64,000 nt of DNA, from the NCBI GenBank assembly GCA_017302105.1, contig JAFLCS010000003.1, forward strand, positions 248,001 to 312,000, written 5' to 3'. Shown piece after piece: positions 37,458 through 45,999 of the stretch (the first letter of the stretch is position 1; each line of letters opens with the position of its first letter). A program made the position numbers and the translations under genes. The notes under the pieces are model-generated. The model was given only the letters and a program-made list of their open reading frames with translations, made no database searches and was not told where the DNA came from. Source of the DNA: Caulobacterales bacterium. GTDB taxonomy: Bacteria; Pseudomonadota; Alphaproteobacteria; Caulobacterales; Caulobacteraceae.

Positions 37458-39788
37458 TCACGCCCGCTCCACGAAGCTCTCGATGACGCGCTTTTCGCCC
37501 GCCTTGTCGAAGGCGACGGTGAGTTTGTTGCCTTCAATGGCGGTGACCTTGCCGTAGCCGAACTTCTGGTGAAATACGCGGTCGCCGCGGGCGTAGGCGC
37601 TGGAGGAGGAGCTGGTGGCGACCAATCGTCCTTCGCCCTCGATGATGGCGTTGCGGGCCTGGCGGTCGCGGGCGCTCTGCTGGGGCGATTTCTGGGCGTA
37701 CTGCTGGCCGCGCCGCCATCCGGGCGAGGCGTAGCCGCCGGAAAACACTGGAGCCTCGTCGAAGCGCGAGCGGGCCTCGGCCAGATGCGGTGAACCGCCG
37801 AAATAGCCGGTCTCGGACGAAGCCTCGACGTGGTCGTGCGGCAGTTCGTCGATGAAGCGGCTGGGCAGCTGGGTGGTCCAGCGGCCATAGACCAGCCGGT
37901 TGGCCGCGAAATAGATCCGCGCCTCGGAGCGGGCGCGGGTGACGCCGACATAGGCCAGGCGGCGTTCCTCCTCGAGGCCCTTTTCGCCCTTCTCGTCGAT
38001 CGAGCGCTGGGATGGGAAAACGCCTTCCTCCCAGCCGGGCAGGAAGACCACCGGAAATTCCAGCCCCTTGGCGGCGTGCAGCGTCATCACCTGAACAGCG
38101 TCTTCGCCGGCCCCGCGATCCAGATCCATGACCAGGGCGACGTGTTCGAGGTAGGCCCCCAGGGTGTCGAACTGGCTCATCGATTGGACCAGTTCTTTCA
38201 GGTTCTCCAGCCGGGTCGGGCCCGAGGCGCGGTCGGCGCGCTGCATATCGATATAGCCGCTCTCCTCCAGCACCGTCTCGGTGACCTGATGGTGGGGCGT
38301 GGTCTCCAGCATGGCACGCCAGCGGTCGATATCGCGGATGAAGTTGGTCAGCGGCGTGCGCGCCCGCGCGGTCAGCTCGTCGGTCAGGATCAGGTCGCGC
38401 GCAGCGGTCATGGCCGAGACGCCGCCCTGGCGGGCGATGGTCAGGATGCGCTGGACCGAGGCGTCGCCCAGGCCGCGCTTGGGCGTATTGACAATGCGCT
38501 CAAAGGCCAGGTCGTCGTCTTCAGACAGGATCAACCGCATATAGGCGTGGGCGTCGCGGATCTCGGCGCGTTCGAAGAAGCGGGGGCCGCCGATCACCGT
38601 ATAGGGGATGGCCAGCATGACGAACCGCTCTTCGAAGGTGCGCATCTGAAAGGCGGCGCGCACCAGAATGGCCATGTCACGATAGCGGACGCCGGTGCGG
38701 TGCAGGCGCTCGATCTCATCGGCGATGAGGCGGCTCTCGGCCTCGCCGTCCCAGACGCCGGTGACGCGGACCTTCTCGCCGCCGGACTGGTCGGTCCACA
38801 GCGTCTTGCCCAGCCGCCCGCGATTGGCGCTGATCAGGCCCGAGGCGGCCGCCAGAATGTGCGAGGTCGAGCGGTAGTTTCGCTCAAGTCGGATGACAAC
38901 AGCACCGAGGAAGTCTTTCTCAAAGCGAAGGATATTGTCCACTTCGGCGCCGCGCCAGCCATAGATGGACTGATCATCGTCGCCGACCACGCAGATGTTG
39001 GCGGCATGGCCGTCGCGCGGCGCAGCCAACAGGCGCAGCCAAAGATACTGGGCGACGTTGGTGTCCTGATATTCGTCGACCAGGATGTAACGAAACCTAT
39101 TGTGATATTCCGCAAGAATATCCGAATGCTGCGAGAAGATCGTTAGATTGTGTAGCAACAGATCGCCGAAATCGCAGGCGTTCAGCGTCTTCAGGCGGTC
39201 CTGATAGGCGCGGTACAGGCTCTGGCCCTTGCCCTCGGCAAAGTCTTCGCGGGCCGGCAGCTTCTCGGGCGACCAGCCGCGGTTTTTCCAGTGGTCGATC
39301 ATCCCGGCCAGGGCGCGCGGCGACCAGCGTTTGGGATCGAGATTGGCGGCCTCGATCACCTGTTTGAGCAGGCGCTCCTGGTCGTCGGTGTCCAGGATGG
39401 TGAAGGTCGATTTCAGCCCGACCAGTTCGGCGTGGCGGCGCAGGATCTGGGCCGCGATCGAATGGAAGGTGCCCAGCCAGCGCAGGCCTTCGGCCGAGGG
39501 GCCGATCTGGTGGGTGATCCGTTCGCGCATCTCGCGCGCAGCCTTGTTGGTGAAGGTGACGGCCAGCAGTTCCCACGGCTTGGCCTTGCCGAGCGCCAGG
39601 ATGTGCGCCAGCCGGGTGGTCAGCACACGGGTCTTGCCGGTGCCGGCGCCGGCCAGGACCAGGACCGGCCCCTCGACCGCCTCGACCGCCTGACGCTGTT
39701 CGGTATTGAGCCCGTCCAGATAGGCACGCATCGGCCCGCCGTCGGCGCGAGCGAGGTCGGAAATCTTCAAGGCGGGTTGGTCGGGCAC
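37458..39788 (-). CDS. uvrD: UvrD/PcrA-type DNA helicase II
   Basis: SF1A 3'-to-5' helicase of nucleotide excision and mismatch repair. 776 residues: Q-motif YLDGLNTEQRQAVEAVEGPVLVLAG, Walker A AGTGKT, VDEYQDTN, GDDDQSIYGWRGA, RNYRS, TLHAAKGLEF, VGVTRAR and a C-terminal Tudor-like segment (GDRVFHQKFGYGKVTAIEG). I choose the GTG at 39788 because a candidate promoter with a LexA-like site covers the more upstream ATG (39839). An internal ATG at 39731 is possible. Confidence 0.93.
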   Translation of the reverse strand: MPDQPALKISDLARADGGPMRAYLDGLNTEQRQAVEAVEGPVLVLAGAGTGKTRVLTTRLAHILALGKAKPWELLAVTFTNKAAREMRERITHQIGPSAEGLRWLGTFHSIAAQILRRHAELVGLKSTFTILDTDDQERLLKQVIEAANLDPKRWSPRALAGMIDHWKNRGWSPEKLPAREDFAEGKGQSLYRAYQDRLKTLNACDFGDLLLHNLTIFSQHSDILAEYHNRFRYILVDEYQDTNVAQYLWLRLLAAPRDGHAANICVVGDDDQSIYGWRGAEVDNILRFEKDFLGAVVIRLERNYRSTSHILAAASGLISANRGRLGKTLWTDQSGGEKVRVTGVWDGEAESRLIADEIERLHRTGVRYRDMAILVRAAFQMRTFEERFVMLAIPYTVIGGPRFFERAEIRDAHAYMRLILSEDDDLAFERIVNTPKRGLGDASVQRILTIARQGGVSAMTAARDLILTDELTARARTPLTNFIRDIDRWRAMLETTPHHQVTETVLEESGYIDMQRADRASGPTRLENLKELVQSMSQFDTLGAYLEHVALVMDLDRGAGEDAVQVMTLHAAKGLEFPVVFLPGWEEGVFPSQRSIDEKGEKGLEEERRLAYVGVTRARSEARIYFAANRLVYGRWTTQLPSRFIDELPHDHVEASSETGYFGGSPHLAEARSRFDEAPVFSGGYASPGWRRGQQYAQKSPQQSARDRQARNAIIEGEGRLVATSSSSSAYARGDRVFHQKFGYGKVTAIEGNKLTVAFDKAGEKRVIESFVERA

Positions 39789-39818
39789 GGCAATCGGGAG
39801 CGGCGGCGGAATCAAGAG

Positions 39819-39846
39819 AACATAAGTAGCACACCGCATAGGGCAA
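39819..39846 (-). promoter_or_regulatory. Candidate uvrD promoter with LexA-like site
   Basis: On the minus strand TTGCCC (39841-39846) and TATGTT (39819-39824) are 16 bases apart. A GTGC-N7-GTTC sequence (39818-39832) overlaps the -10; it matches seven of eight bases of the alphaproteobacterial LexA box GTTC-N7-GTTC. The LexA reading is tentative. Confidence 0.4.
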
Positions 39847-39903
39847 GCGATGCGGCGGAAGGGCAACAGATCCGGAGGCCAGCCTTGTGGATTCGAGGGA
39901 GGC

Positions 39904-40623
39904 TTAGCGCAGGCGGTAGCTGATCGTGGCGACCACACGAATGCGCTTGTCCGGCGTGCCGCTTTCGTTCTCGACCCCGTCGCGCGACAGGATCTCGAAA
40001 GAGCCCTGGGTGGCCTGACGGATCGGGCCCAGGGCGGTTCCGGAATCCTCGGCGAACTGCTCAGCGCCCGTGCGGGCTGCGGCCGTGGCCTCGGCGATCA
40101 TTTCCGGGCGGACATCATTGAGGCCGGTGAAGACATAGGTCGGGCCGACGTAGTCCTGCAGCACGACGCCCTGGCGGACCAGTTCGTTCAGGGCCCGGGT
40201 CGTGGCCTGGACGCGGTCCACATCGTTGGTCCGCACGATGACGTTCTGGGCCAGGATGAAGCGCGGGCCTCCGGTCTGGCTGGCGTATTCGCGGGCCTGG
40301 GTGTCGGCGACCTCCAGTCGACCCAGACTGATGGCTTCTTCGGGATAGCCCTGGGCGGTGAGGAACTGGCGCACCGTCGCCAGGTCGGCGTCGATCTTGG
40401 CCTGAACCTCGGACAGCACATCACCAGAGGCGGTGAAACGGATAGGAAGGACCGCCAGGTCGGCCCGCACGTCGCGCTCGGACAGGCCGCGAACCGTGAC
40501 CGATCGGTCGCCGACCCTGGCGTTGACCACACCCTGTCCGACCAGGGCACCGCCGCCGATCAGACCCAGTCCGATCAGCCCTCCGAACACGGCGGCGGGG
40601 ATCAGGTGCGGGCGCTCTGGCAT
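39904..40623 (-). CDS. SIMPL domain (DUF541) protein
   Basis: 239 residues with one N-terminal membrane helix or signal anchor (LIPAAVFGGLIGLGLIGGGALVGQG). The SIMPL domain follows (SVTVRGLSERDVRADLAVLPIRF to the terminal RIRVVATISYRLR). It is an envelope protein of unknown role, widespread in proteobacteria. A GGAGG ribosome site five bases upstream fixes the start at 40623. Confidence 0.88.
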   Translation of the reverse strand: MPERPHLIPAAVFGGLIGLGLIGGGALVGQGVVNARVGDRSVTVRGLSERDVRADLAVLPIRFTASGDVLSEVQAKIDADLATVRQFLTAQGYPEEAISLGRLEVADTQAREYASQTGGPRFILAQNVIVRTNDVDRVQATTRALNELVRQGVVLQDYVGPTYVFTGLNDVRPEMIAEATAAARTGAEQFAEDSGTALGPIRQATQGSFEILSRDGVENESGTPDKRIRVVATISYRLR

Positions 40624-40684
40624 GGCGGCCTCCATCGGCTGGAACGACCGCACAAGGCGCGCTTAGAGAGTCCCGGTCAATCGA

Positions 40685-40906
40685 CTATTCCTGACGGCTC
40701 CGCGCCGTCCAGGACAGGGCCGCTACGCGACAGGCGGAGGCGAGGGGACGCTCGGCGCGGGTCGCGTCGATTTCGACAAGCAGCGCGGCCAGCGAGAGAG
40801 CCCGCGCCTGCGCCATGGCGTCCAGCACCGCCCAGAATTCCGGCTCCAGCGCCAGGGAGGTGGCATGGCCGGCCAGGGAAATCGAGCGTTTGCGAAGCGT
40901 CGCCAT
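40685..40906 (-). CDS. Ribbon-helix-helix domain protein
   Basis: 73 residues. The sequence RKRSISLAGHATSLALEPEFWAVLDAMAQARALSLAALL has the strand-helix-helix layout of the RHH_4 family (PF13467) common in alphaproteobacteria. Probably a DNA-binding regulator; target unknown. Divergent from the COQ4-like gene, which it might control. Confidence 0.75.
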   Translation of the reverse strand: MATLRKRSISLAGHATSLALEPEFWAVLDAMAQARALSLAALLVEIDATRAERPLASACRVAALSWTARSRQE

Positions 40907-40995
40907 GCTCTTTGCATAGCGGCACGCCGAGGCCTTGGCGATTGAAGATGAGACGGGTGCGTCCTGTCTTGCAACGGACGGGGAGCGAGCGCAGG

Positions 40996-41772
40996 ATGAC
41001 GTCTCGACTGGAGCCTCACTTGATCGCGCTTGATCCTCTTGCGCCTGAGGGCGTTTATCTGGGCCGCCGGCTGCAGCCGATCCGGGCGCTGAAGGCGTTT
41101 CGGCGGCTGGTGGCGGACAAGGAAGACACCACCCAGGTCTTCGAGATCATGGAATCCCTGACCGGGCGGTCGATCCCGTGGGGCCTGAGGCGGCTGCTGC
41201 GGACGCCCGGCGGGGCGCGGCTGGCCTATCAACGGGCCGAACTGAACGACAAGCTGAATGACGCGGCCTGGCTGGCGTCGTTTGCGCCGGGGACGGTCGG
41301 CGCGGCCTATCGGGCGTTTATGCAGAGCGAGAACCTGTCGGCCGAAGGGCTGGCCGCCCAGAGCCGCCAGGTCTGGGCCGAGATCGAGGCACCGAACCTG
41401 TACGCCTGGTACGGACGTCGAATCCGTGATGTGCACGATGTCTGGCACGTTCTGACCGGCTATGGCCGCGACGCGCTGGGCGAAGCCTGTGTGGTCAGCT
41501 TCTCCCACGCCCAGACTCGCAGTCTGGGTTTTCTGTTCATTGGGTTTGGTGCAGCCAACCAGATCCGGCGAGGGGCCAAATCAGTCCCGGCTCGGCGTGC
41601 GGTGGTCGAGGCGTGGCGAAACGGCCGCCACGCCAAATGGCTGCCGGCGCAGGACTATGAGGCGCTGTTCGCCGAGCCGCTGGAGGCGGCACGGAAGCGG
41701 CTGGGGATCCGCCCGCCCGGAGTCTATTCGGGGGTTGCGCCCGAGGTGCGGGCGGGATTGTCCCTAGGCTAG
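40996..41772 (+). CDS. COQ4-family ubiquinone biosynthesis protein
   Basis: 258 residues. The COQ4 metal motif HDxxH(11)E is intact in RDVHDVWHVLTGYGRDALGE near residues 133-152. In eukaryotes COQ4 scaffolds the coenzyme Q complex and has been linked to C1 decarboxylation/hydroxylation; bacterial copies are found mainly in alphaproteobacteria. A frame open from 39850 precedes it but is antisense to other genes, so the ATG at 40996 is used. Confidence 0.88.
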   Translation: MTSRLEPHLIALDPLAPEGVYLGRRLQPIRALKAFRRLVADKEDTTQVFEIMESLTGRSIPWGLRRLLRTPGGARLAYQRAELNDKLNDAAWLASFAPGTVGAAYRAFMQSENLSAEGLAAQSRQVWAEIEAPNLYAWYGRRIRDVHDVWHVLTGYGRDALGEACVVSFSHAQTRSLGFLFIGFGAANQIRRGAKSVPARRAVVEAWRNGRHAKWLPAQDYEALFAEPLEAARKRLGIRPPGVYSGVAPEVRAGLSLG

Positions 41773-41775
41773 AGC

Positions 41776-42222
41776 CTAGACCCCGACCATGACGATCTCG
41801 ACCGAGGCCGGGGCGCCACGCGTCAGGACCTGGTGCCGGGTGTCGGTGGTGAAGCGCAAGCGGCCGTCGGGGCTGCGGATCTCGGCGCGAGCGGCATAGG
41901 TCATACGCGGGTCGATCTGGCTGGCGGGTACGCCCAGGGTCACGACGTAGGGCGGGCCGCGACCGTCGAGCGTTTGGGTTTGCTCGGCGATGACGATGGC
42001 GGGCGCGTCGGCGCGGCTGATGTCCTCGATCTTCACAGTCAGGGTGAAGCCGTGCGGCAGCAGAATACGTTCACGATAGGTGGCTGTGACCTGGACGTTG
42101 GTCGTGGCGTGGCTGGCACCTGGCCCTTCGGGTGCCTCAGGCGCAGTGGGGACGGGCGGCTGGGCGCAGGCAGCGACCAGCGGCAGAACCAGGGCGGCGA
42201 TTAGCAGGGGACGAAAAGGCAT
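41776..42222 (-). CDS. YbaY family lipoprotein
   Basis: 148 residues with a lipoprotein signal (LLIAALVLPLVAACAQ), a Pro/Ala linker and a YbaY beta domain (VQVTATYRERILLPHGFTLTVKIEDISRADAPAIVIAEQ). Outer-membrane anchored, role unclear. The start at 42222 places the signal peptide at the N-terminus; ATGs further upstream are less suitable. Convergent with the COQ4-like gene, three bases apart. Confidence 0.87.
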   Translation of the reverse strand: MPFRPLLIAALVLPLVAACAQPPVPTAPEAPEGPGASHATTNVQVTATYRERILLPHGFTLTVKIEDISRADAPAIVIAEQTQTLDGRGPPYVVTLGVPASQIDPRMTYAARAEIRSPDGRLRFTTDTRHQVLTRGAPASVEIVMVGV

Positions 42223-42330
42223 GAGGGGCTCCATCAGGACGGCGAACATTATGACATGATCGGTCGGCGGACGTGAACGGACGCTGAGCCGCCGGCGTGC
42301 TAGGCCGGCCGCTTACCGCTGCGGAGTGTC

Positions 42331-43257
42331 GTGACTGTGACCGTGCCGAGTCTTTCACCTGTACCGCCGACACGCGACCTGCGGGCCCTGACGGCGGTGG
42401 CCATCTGCAGCGTGATCTGGGGCACGACCTGGTATGCGATCACGCTGCAACTGGGGACGGTCGATCCGACCGCCTCGGTGACCTACCGCTTCGCCCTGGC
42501 GTCGGTGGCGCTGTTTCTGTTCTGCAAGCTGAGAGGCGAGCCGCTGGGCCTGACGCGGCGCCAGCACATCGCGGTGTTCGGCCAGGGCCTGCTGACGTTC
42601 TCGATCCAGTATTCGATGGTCTATGAGGCCGAGCAGCACATCGCCTCGGCGGTGGTGGCCGTCATCTTCGCCGGGCTGGCCTTCGCCAATCTGGTGCTGT
42701 TCCGGGTGCTGCTGGGTCAGAAGGCGAACTGGCGTGCCTGGCTCGGGGCGGTGCTGGGTGTGGTCGGGGTGGCGGCCATGTTCGTGGCCGAGCTGAGGCG
42801 CAGCGGCGGCGGCGGCGAAGCCATGCTGGGATTGATCCTGGCCCTGGTCGCCATGGTCATCGCCGCCAGCGGCAATCTGGCCGCCTGGAAGGCCCAACAG
42901 GAGGGCGCGCCGGTGCTCAGCTCGGTGGCCTGGGCCATGGCCTATGGCTCAGCGATGGTGTTCCTGTTCGGCCTGATCACCGGGGTCGAGTTCGGCTTTG
43001 AGGCGACCCCGGAATACATCGGCTCTCTGCTGTATCTGTCTCTGTTCGGATCGGTGGTGGCGTTTGCGCTGTATTTCATGCTGGCGCGGGCCAAGGGCTA
43101 TGCGCTGGCCAGCTATATCTCGGCCCTGACGCCGCCGATTGCGCTGTTGATGTCGGTGGTGTTCGAGAATGCGCGCTTCGGCTGGGAGGCCGGTCTGGGC
43201 GTCGCATTGGTCCTGGTCGGTCAGGTGCTGTTGATCCGGGCACCAAAGGGGAGCTAG
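42331..43257 (+). CDS. EamA/DMT family transporter
   Basis: 308 residues, ten predicted helices in two EamA repeats. The family opening SVIWGTTWYAITLQLGTVDPTASVTYRFALAS is clear, and AYGSAMVFLFGLITG begins the second repeat. Likely exporter of small metabolites; substrate cannot be told. GTG start. Its end overlaps the convergent DUF4169 gene by four bases. Confidence 0.9.
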   Translation: MTVTVPSLSPVPPTRDLRALTAVAICSVIWGTTWYAITLQLGTVDPTASVTYRFALASVALFLFCKLRGEPLGLTRRQHIAVFGQGLLTFSIQYSMVYEAEQHIASAVVAVIFAGLAFANLVLFRVLLGQKANWRAWLGAVLGVVGVAAMFVAELRRSGGGGEAMLGLILALVAMVIAASGNLAAWKAQQEGAPVLSSVAWAMAYGSAMVFLFGLITGVEFGFEATPEYIGSLLYLSLFGSVVAFALYFMLARAKGYALASYISALTPPIALLMSVVFENARFGWEAGLGVALVLVGQVLLIRAPKGS

Positions 43258-43448
43258 GCCGGCTCGTCGTCGGGGCGTTCGATGCGGGCGCCGTCCAGGA
43301 CGCGATCGCGGCGGGCCTTGCGGGCCTCGGCGATGTCCTTTTCGCCCTTGGTGCGGCCATGGGCGGCGCGATTGGCGGCGGCGTCGGTCTTGGCCTCGGC
43401 CTTGTCCCGGGCCTTGCGTGCCTTGTTCAGGTTGATGATTTCGGCCAA
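43254..43448 (-). CDS. DUF4169 family small basic protein
   Basis: 64 residues, almost wholly charged: AEIINLNKARKARDKAEAKTDAAANRAAHGRTKGEKD. This is the DUF4169 pattern of alphaproteobacteria, function unknown. Start is TTG at 43448 with GAGG seven bases upstream. Divergent from the DUF2188-like gene across a palindromic sequence. Confidence 0.82.
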   Translation of the reverse strand: MAEIINLNKARKARDKAEAKTDAAANRAAHGRTKGEKDIAEARKARRDRVLDGARIERPDDEPA

Positions 43449-43463
43449 TGGAACACCTCAACA

Positions 43464-43481
43464 GGAGACATTGTTGTCTCC
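43464..43481. promoter_or_regulatory. 18-base palindrome between divergent genes
   Basis: GGAGACA (43464-43470) and TGTCTCC (43475-43481) form a perfect inverted repeat around TTGT, between the DUF4169 start and the DUF2188-like start. The layout suits an operator serving both genes. No regulator can be named. Confidence 0.45.
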
Positions 43482-43507
43482 CACGAGAAAGTGAGAGGAA
43501 CTCGACC

Positions 43508-43747
43508 ATGGTCGATGTGATCTACCGGATTGTCCAGCACGCAGACGGGTGGGCCTACAAACTGGGCGAGACCTTCTCGGAAACCTTCCCGACTCGCGAT
43601 GCCGCCAAGGCCGCCGCCCACCGGGTCGCCGCCGAACAGCACGTTGCCGGCGAGACGCGCGGCATCAGCTGGGAAGACGAGAACGGCCAGTGGCACGAAG
43701 AGGTCTCTGACGGCACCGACCGGCCCGATGCGCGGGTGGCCGACTAG
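43508..43747 (+). CDS. DUF2188-like small protein
   Basis: 79 residues: VDVIYRIVQHADGWAYKLGETFSETFPTRDAAKAAAHRVAAEQ resembles the DUF2188 fold, in which a strand-rich start is followed by an alanine-rich helix. Function unknown. An AGAGGAA ribosome site precedes the ATG at 43508. Its stop overlaps the convergent Nudix gene by four bases. Confidence 0.8.
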   Translation: MVDVIYRIVQHADGWAYKLGETFSETFPTRDAAKAAAHRVAAEQHVAGETRGISWEDENGQWHEEVSDGTDRPDARVAD

Positions 43748-44373
43748 TCCGCTGGACCAAAGCCCCAGCGGGCGCGGATGGCGTTGCGGTGGCGGGCGAA
43801 CCAGAGCAGGCCCAGGATGGTGAAGCCGTTGACGATGCGGCCTTCGTCCACCGCCTGGAGCGCGACCTCGGGTGAGACGGCGAAGGGCTCGGTGAACTCG
43901 GCCTCGCCCGCCGCGCCGGCATGGTCGGGCAGGGCGCTGGAATCGACACGCCCGATGAACAGATGGGCCTCCTCGGCCAGCCAGCCGGTCGAGGGCATGA
44001 AGTCGATCGCATGGATCAGGTCGGTCGGGGCGACGCCCAGTTCCTCGACCATTTCGCGCCGAGCGCAGGCCTCGGCGGATTCGGCGTCCTCGATCAGGCC
44101 GGCGGCCAACTCGACCAGAACACCGTCGTGGCCGTGCAGATGGGCGGCGAGGCGGAACTGGCGCTGGAGCACCAACAGATCACGATCCGGGTCATATGGC
44201 ACGATGGCGGCAACCCGGCCGATCTCATAGATGTCGCGCTGAAAGTCGATTGACCCGGCGCGTGTGTGCAGCACCCCGGCGTGATGGGCCAACGGTCGAT
44301 AGGCCGTCGCGATCAGGTCGCGGCGATGGTCGGAGAAGCGAGCCGGGCGGTCGGAGGCGTCGTCGTCGGTCAT
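43744..44373 (-). CDS. Nudix hydrolase (ADP-ribose/NDP-sugar pyrophosphatase type), intact copy
   Basis: 209 residues. The fold opens FQRDIYEIGRVAAIVPYDPDRDLLVLQRQFR and the Nudix box is intact: GLIEDAESAEACARREMVEELG near residues 109-130. NudF/YffH-like members hydrolyse ADP-ribose, NDP-sugars or related dinucleotides; the substrate is not shown. It lies 32 bases downstream of the ATPase gene at 44406, the same order as the second, decayed pair at 46000-46981. Confidence 0.9.
   Translation of the reverse strand: MTDDDASDRPARFSDHRRDLIATAYRPLAHHAGVLHTRAGSIDFQRDIYEIGRVAAIVPYDPDRDLLVLQRQFRLAAHLHGHDGVLVELAAGLIEDAESAEACARREMVEELGVAPTDLIHAIDFMPSTGWLAEEAHLFIGRVDSSALPDHAGAAGEAEFTEPFAVSPEVALQAVDEGRIVNGFTILGLLWFARHRNAIRARWGFGPAD
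43793..43928 (+). repeat. 136-bp perfect direct repeat, copy A
   Basis: Identical base for base to 46034-46169. It covers the 3' coding part of the intact Nudix gene. Its perfect identity contrasts with the lower identity of the neighbouring ATPase genes. Confidence 0.93.
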
Positions 44374-44405
44374 GGCGCGAACTTACCCGGGCCTGGGCGG
44401 AGTTC

Positions 44406-45053
44406 CTATTCCTCCAGCAGAATCTCCAGCATCCGGTCGCGGCGGGTCAGGAAGTTGCGCGTGACCGGGACATGGTCGGTGTCCTCGTAGTCGATGCGGT
44501 CCAGGCCGTGCTCACCGACCTGATAGATCCAGGCGTTCGGATAGCCCAGAAGGATTGGCGAATGAGTGGTAATGATGAACTGCGACCCCGCGTTCACCAG
44601 ATGATGCAACCGCGTCAGGAACGACATCTGCCGCGACGGCGACAGGGCCGCTTCGGGCTCGTCGAGGATATAGAGGCCATTGCCGTGCAGCTTGTGGTCC
44701 ATGAGCGCCATGAAGGATTCGCCATCGGCTCTGGGGAAGAATCCCTCCCTGGGTCGGCGTACGCTGCGTATGGGCCTGACGAACTCATGCAGCGGCGAAT
44801 GCGATATTCGCGTGGAAAAGCTGAAGTTGCGGTTTCCACCTTCGGGATTGAACCCCCAAGCCACGGCCAACGCCTCAATCAAGGTTGATTTCCCTGAGCC
44901 ATTCTCCCCGACCAGAAATGTTACCGCCGGATGAAATACGACCGAGTACAGGCCCTTCAGGACCGGAAGGTTGAACGGGTAGGCATCATCATCCCACCCC
45001 TCCCGGCGCTCGAACCGAGCCTCATTCCAGTAGGGACGATCCAGGGCAGCCAT
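44406..45053 (-). CDS. AAA/ABC-type predicted ATPase, shortened copy
   Basis: 215 residues of the COG3910-like SMC/ABC-style ATPase group. Walker A is GENGSGKST (residues 49-57), Walker B LYILDEPEAALS (about 127-138), and the H-loop is TTHSPILLGYPNAW. Compared with its paralogue at 46253 it lacks 27 residues before the signature, leaving ADGES where the paralogue has EQSHGES. The shortened form may be impaired. No membrane parts; role unknown. Followed by the Nudix gene. Confidence 0.85.
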   Translation of the reverse strand: MAALDRPYWNEARFERREGWDDDAYPFNLPVLKGLYSVVFHPAVTFLVGENGSGKSTLIEALAVAWGFNPEGGNRNFSFSTRISHSPLHEFVRPIRSVRRPREGFFPRADGESFMALMDHKLHGNGLYILDEPEAALSPSRQMSFLTRLHHLVNAGSQFIITTHSPILLGYPNAWIYQVGEHGLDRIDYEDTDHVPVTRNFLTRRDRMLEILLEE

Positions 45054-45220
45054 GATCAGATCCCGTTGAGGGACAGACTATACAGGGATGCCGATTGTCA
45101 TAATCGCCCCGTCCATGGTTCATAGTCGATGGCGGAGCCCATCGGTGAAGGAACATTAACTTGGGCTCCGCGCGATCGGTCCGTAGCTTCATCTCCTTTC
45201 TGGAGGCCAGGAGCATTTTC

Positions 45221-45979
45221 ATGAACAAGACAGCTGATGCGCGGGACGACAAAATCCGTGAGCTTGAGAAGAGCGTCAGGGGCCTGAAGGTGGCGACCTT
45301 CGCATTGGGCGGGTTGCTCATGATCGTTGCGACGGCGGGATTTACCAACAGCGGTTCCGACATCCTCAGAGCTCGAGGTTTGATTATTGAGGATGCCGAG
45401 GGACGCGCTCGGATTCTGATCGGCGCCCCCTTGCCAAGCGTGCCGGAGCGGTTGCGTACGGATGCGGGCCGGTATGACGAGGCGTTTGGGCAACAGCTTG
45501 GTCGGTACGCCGCCGACGTCGGCAATCTCAGGAACGATGGCGTCGGCATCCTGGTGCTGGATGAAAATGGGCATGATCGTGTCGCGCTGGGTTCGCCTAT
45601 TCCTGATCCGCTGAATGGTCGCCGCATCGGAAATATGACCGGCCTGAGCTTCCATGCAGCGGACGGAGTTGAACGGGGCGGGATTGGCCAGTTAATCAAT
45701 GAAGAAACGGGTCTGGATCGAAGCGTTATCGGCCTGGATTCAGTTCATGGCGAGGGCGCTGTCTTGATGGCCGATAGTGATGGAACCAACGGCCTTGTGG
45801 TCGCTGAGGACGACGGCGGCAGGCTCTTGTTTGTGGGGCGAGCACCCGGCGACGGCCTACTTGGCGATGGGCACACCGAGGCGCGGCTTGGCTTGTTGAC
45901 CCGCGATCAATCAGGACAAGGCATCTATGTCGGAGCGAATTCGGATGGGGTGGAGCGGATACGCCCTCCCGTCGAGTGA
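45221..45979 (+). CDS. Membrane-anchored protein of unknown function
   Basis: 252 residues: short coiled N-terminal part (DKIRELEKSVRGLK), one membrane helix (VATFALGGLLMIVATAGF) and a long beta-rich region with loose repeats of the form 'D-G-R-R-I-G' (LIIEDAEGRARILIGAP, VLDENGHDRVALGSP). Relatives with this repeat pattern are widespread and unnamed. AGGAG precedes the ATG; an earlier TTG at 45161 lacks support. Lower GC than neighbours; it separates the two ATPase/Nudix units. Confidence 0.78.
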   Translation: MNKTADARDDKIRELEKSVRGLKVATFALGGLLMIVATAGFTNSGSDILRARGLIIEDAEGRARILIGAPLPSVPERLRTDAGRYDEAFGQQLGRYAADVGNLRNDGVGILVLDENGHDRVALGSPIPDPLNGRRIGNMTGLSFHAADGVERGGIGQLINEETGLDRSVIGLDSVHGEGAVLMADSDGTNGLVVAEDDGGRLLFVGRAPGDGLLGDGHTEARLGLLTRDQSGQGIYVGANSDGVERIRPPVE

Positions 45980-45999
45980 ACGCCGGGCTGAGCAAGGCC

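Noticed and set aside
37830-39146. 438-codon plus-strand frame inside uvrD
   Set aside because: Fully antisense to uvrD with the composition expected of a shadow frame.
39850-40995. Plus-strand open frame leading into the COQ4-like gene
   Set aside because: Antisense to the SIMPL and RHH genes, with no homology visible; COQ4 similarity begins at 40996.
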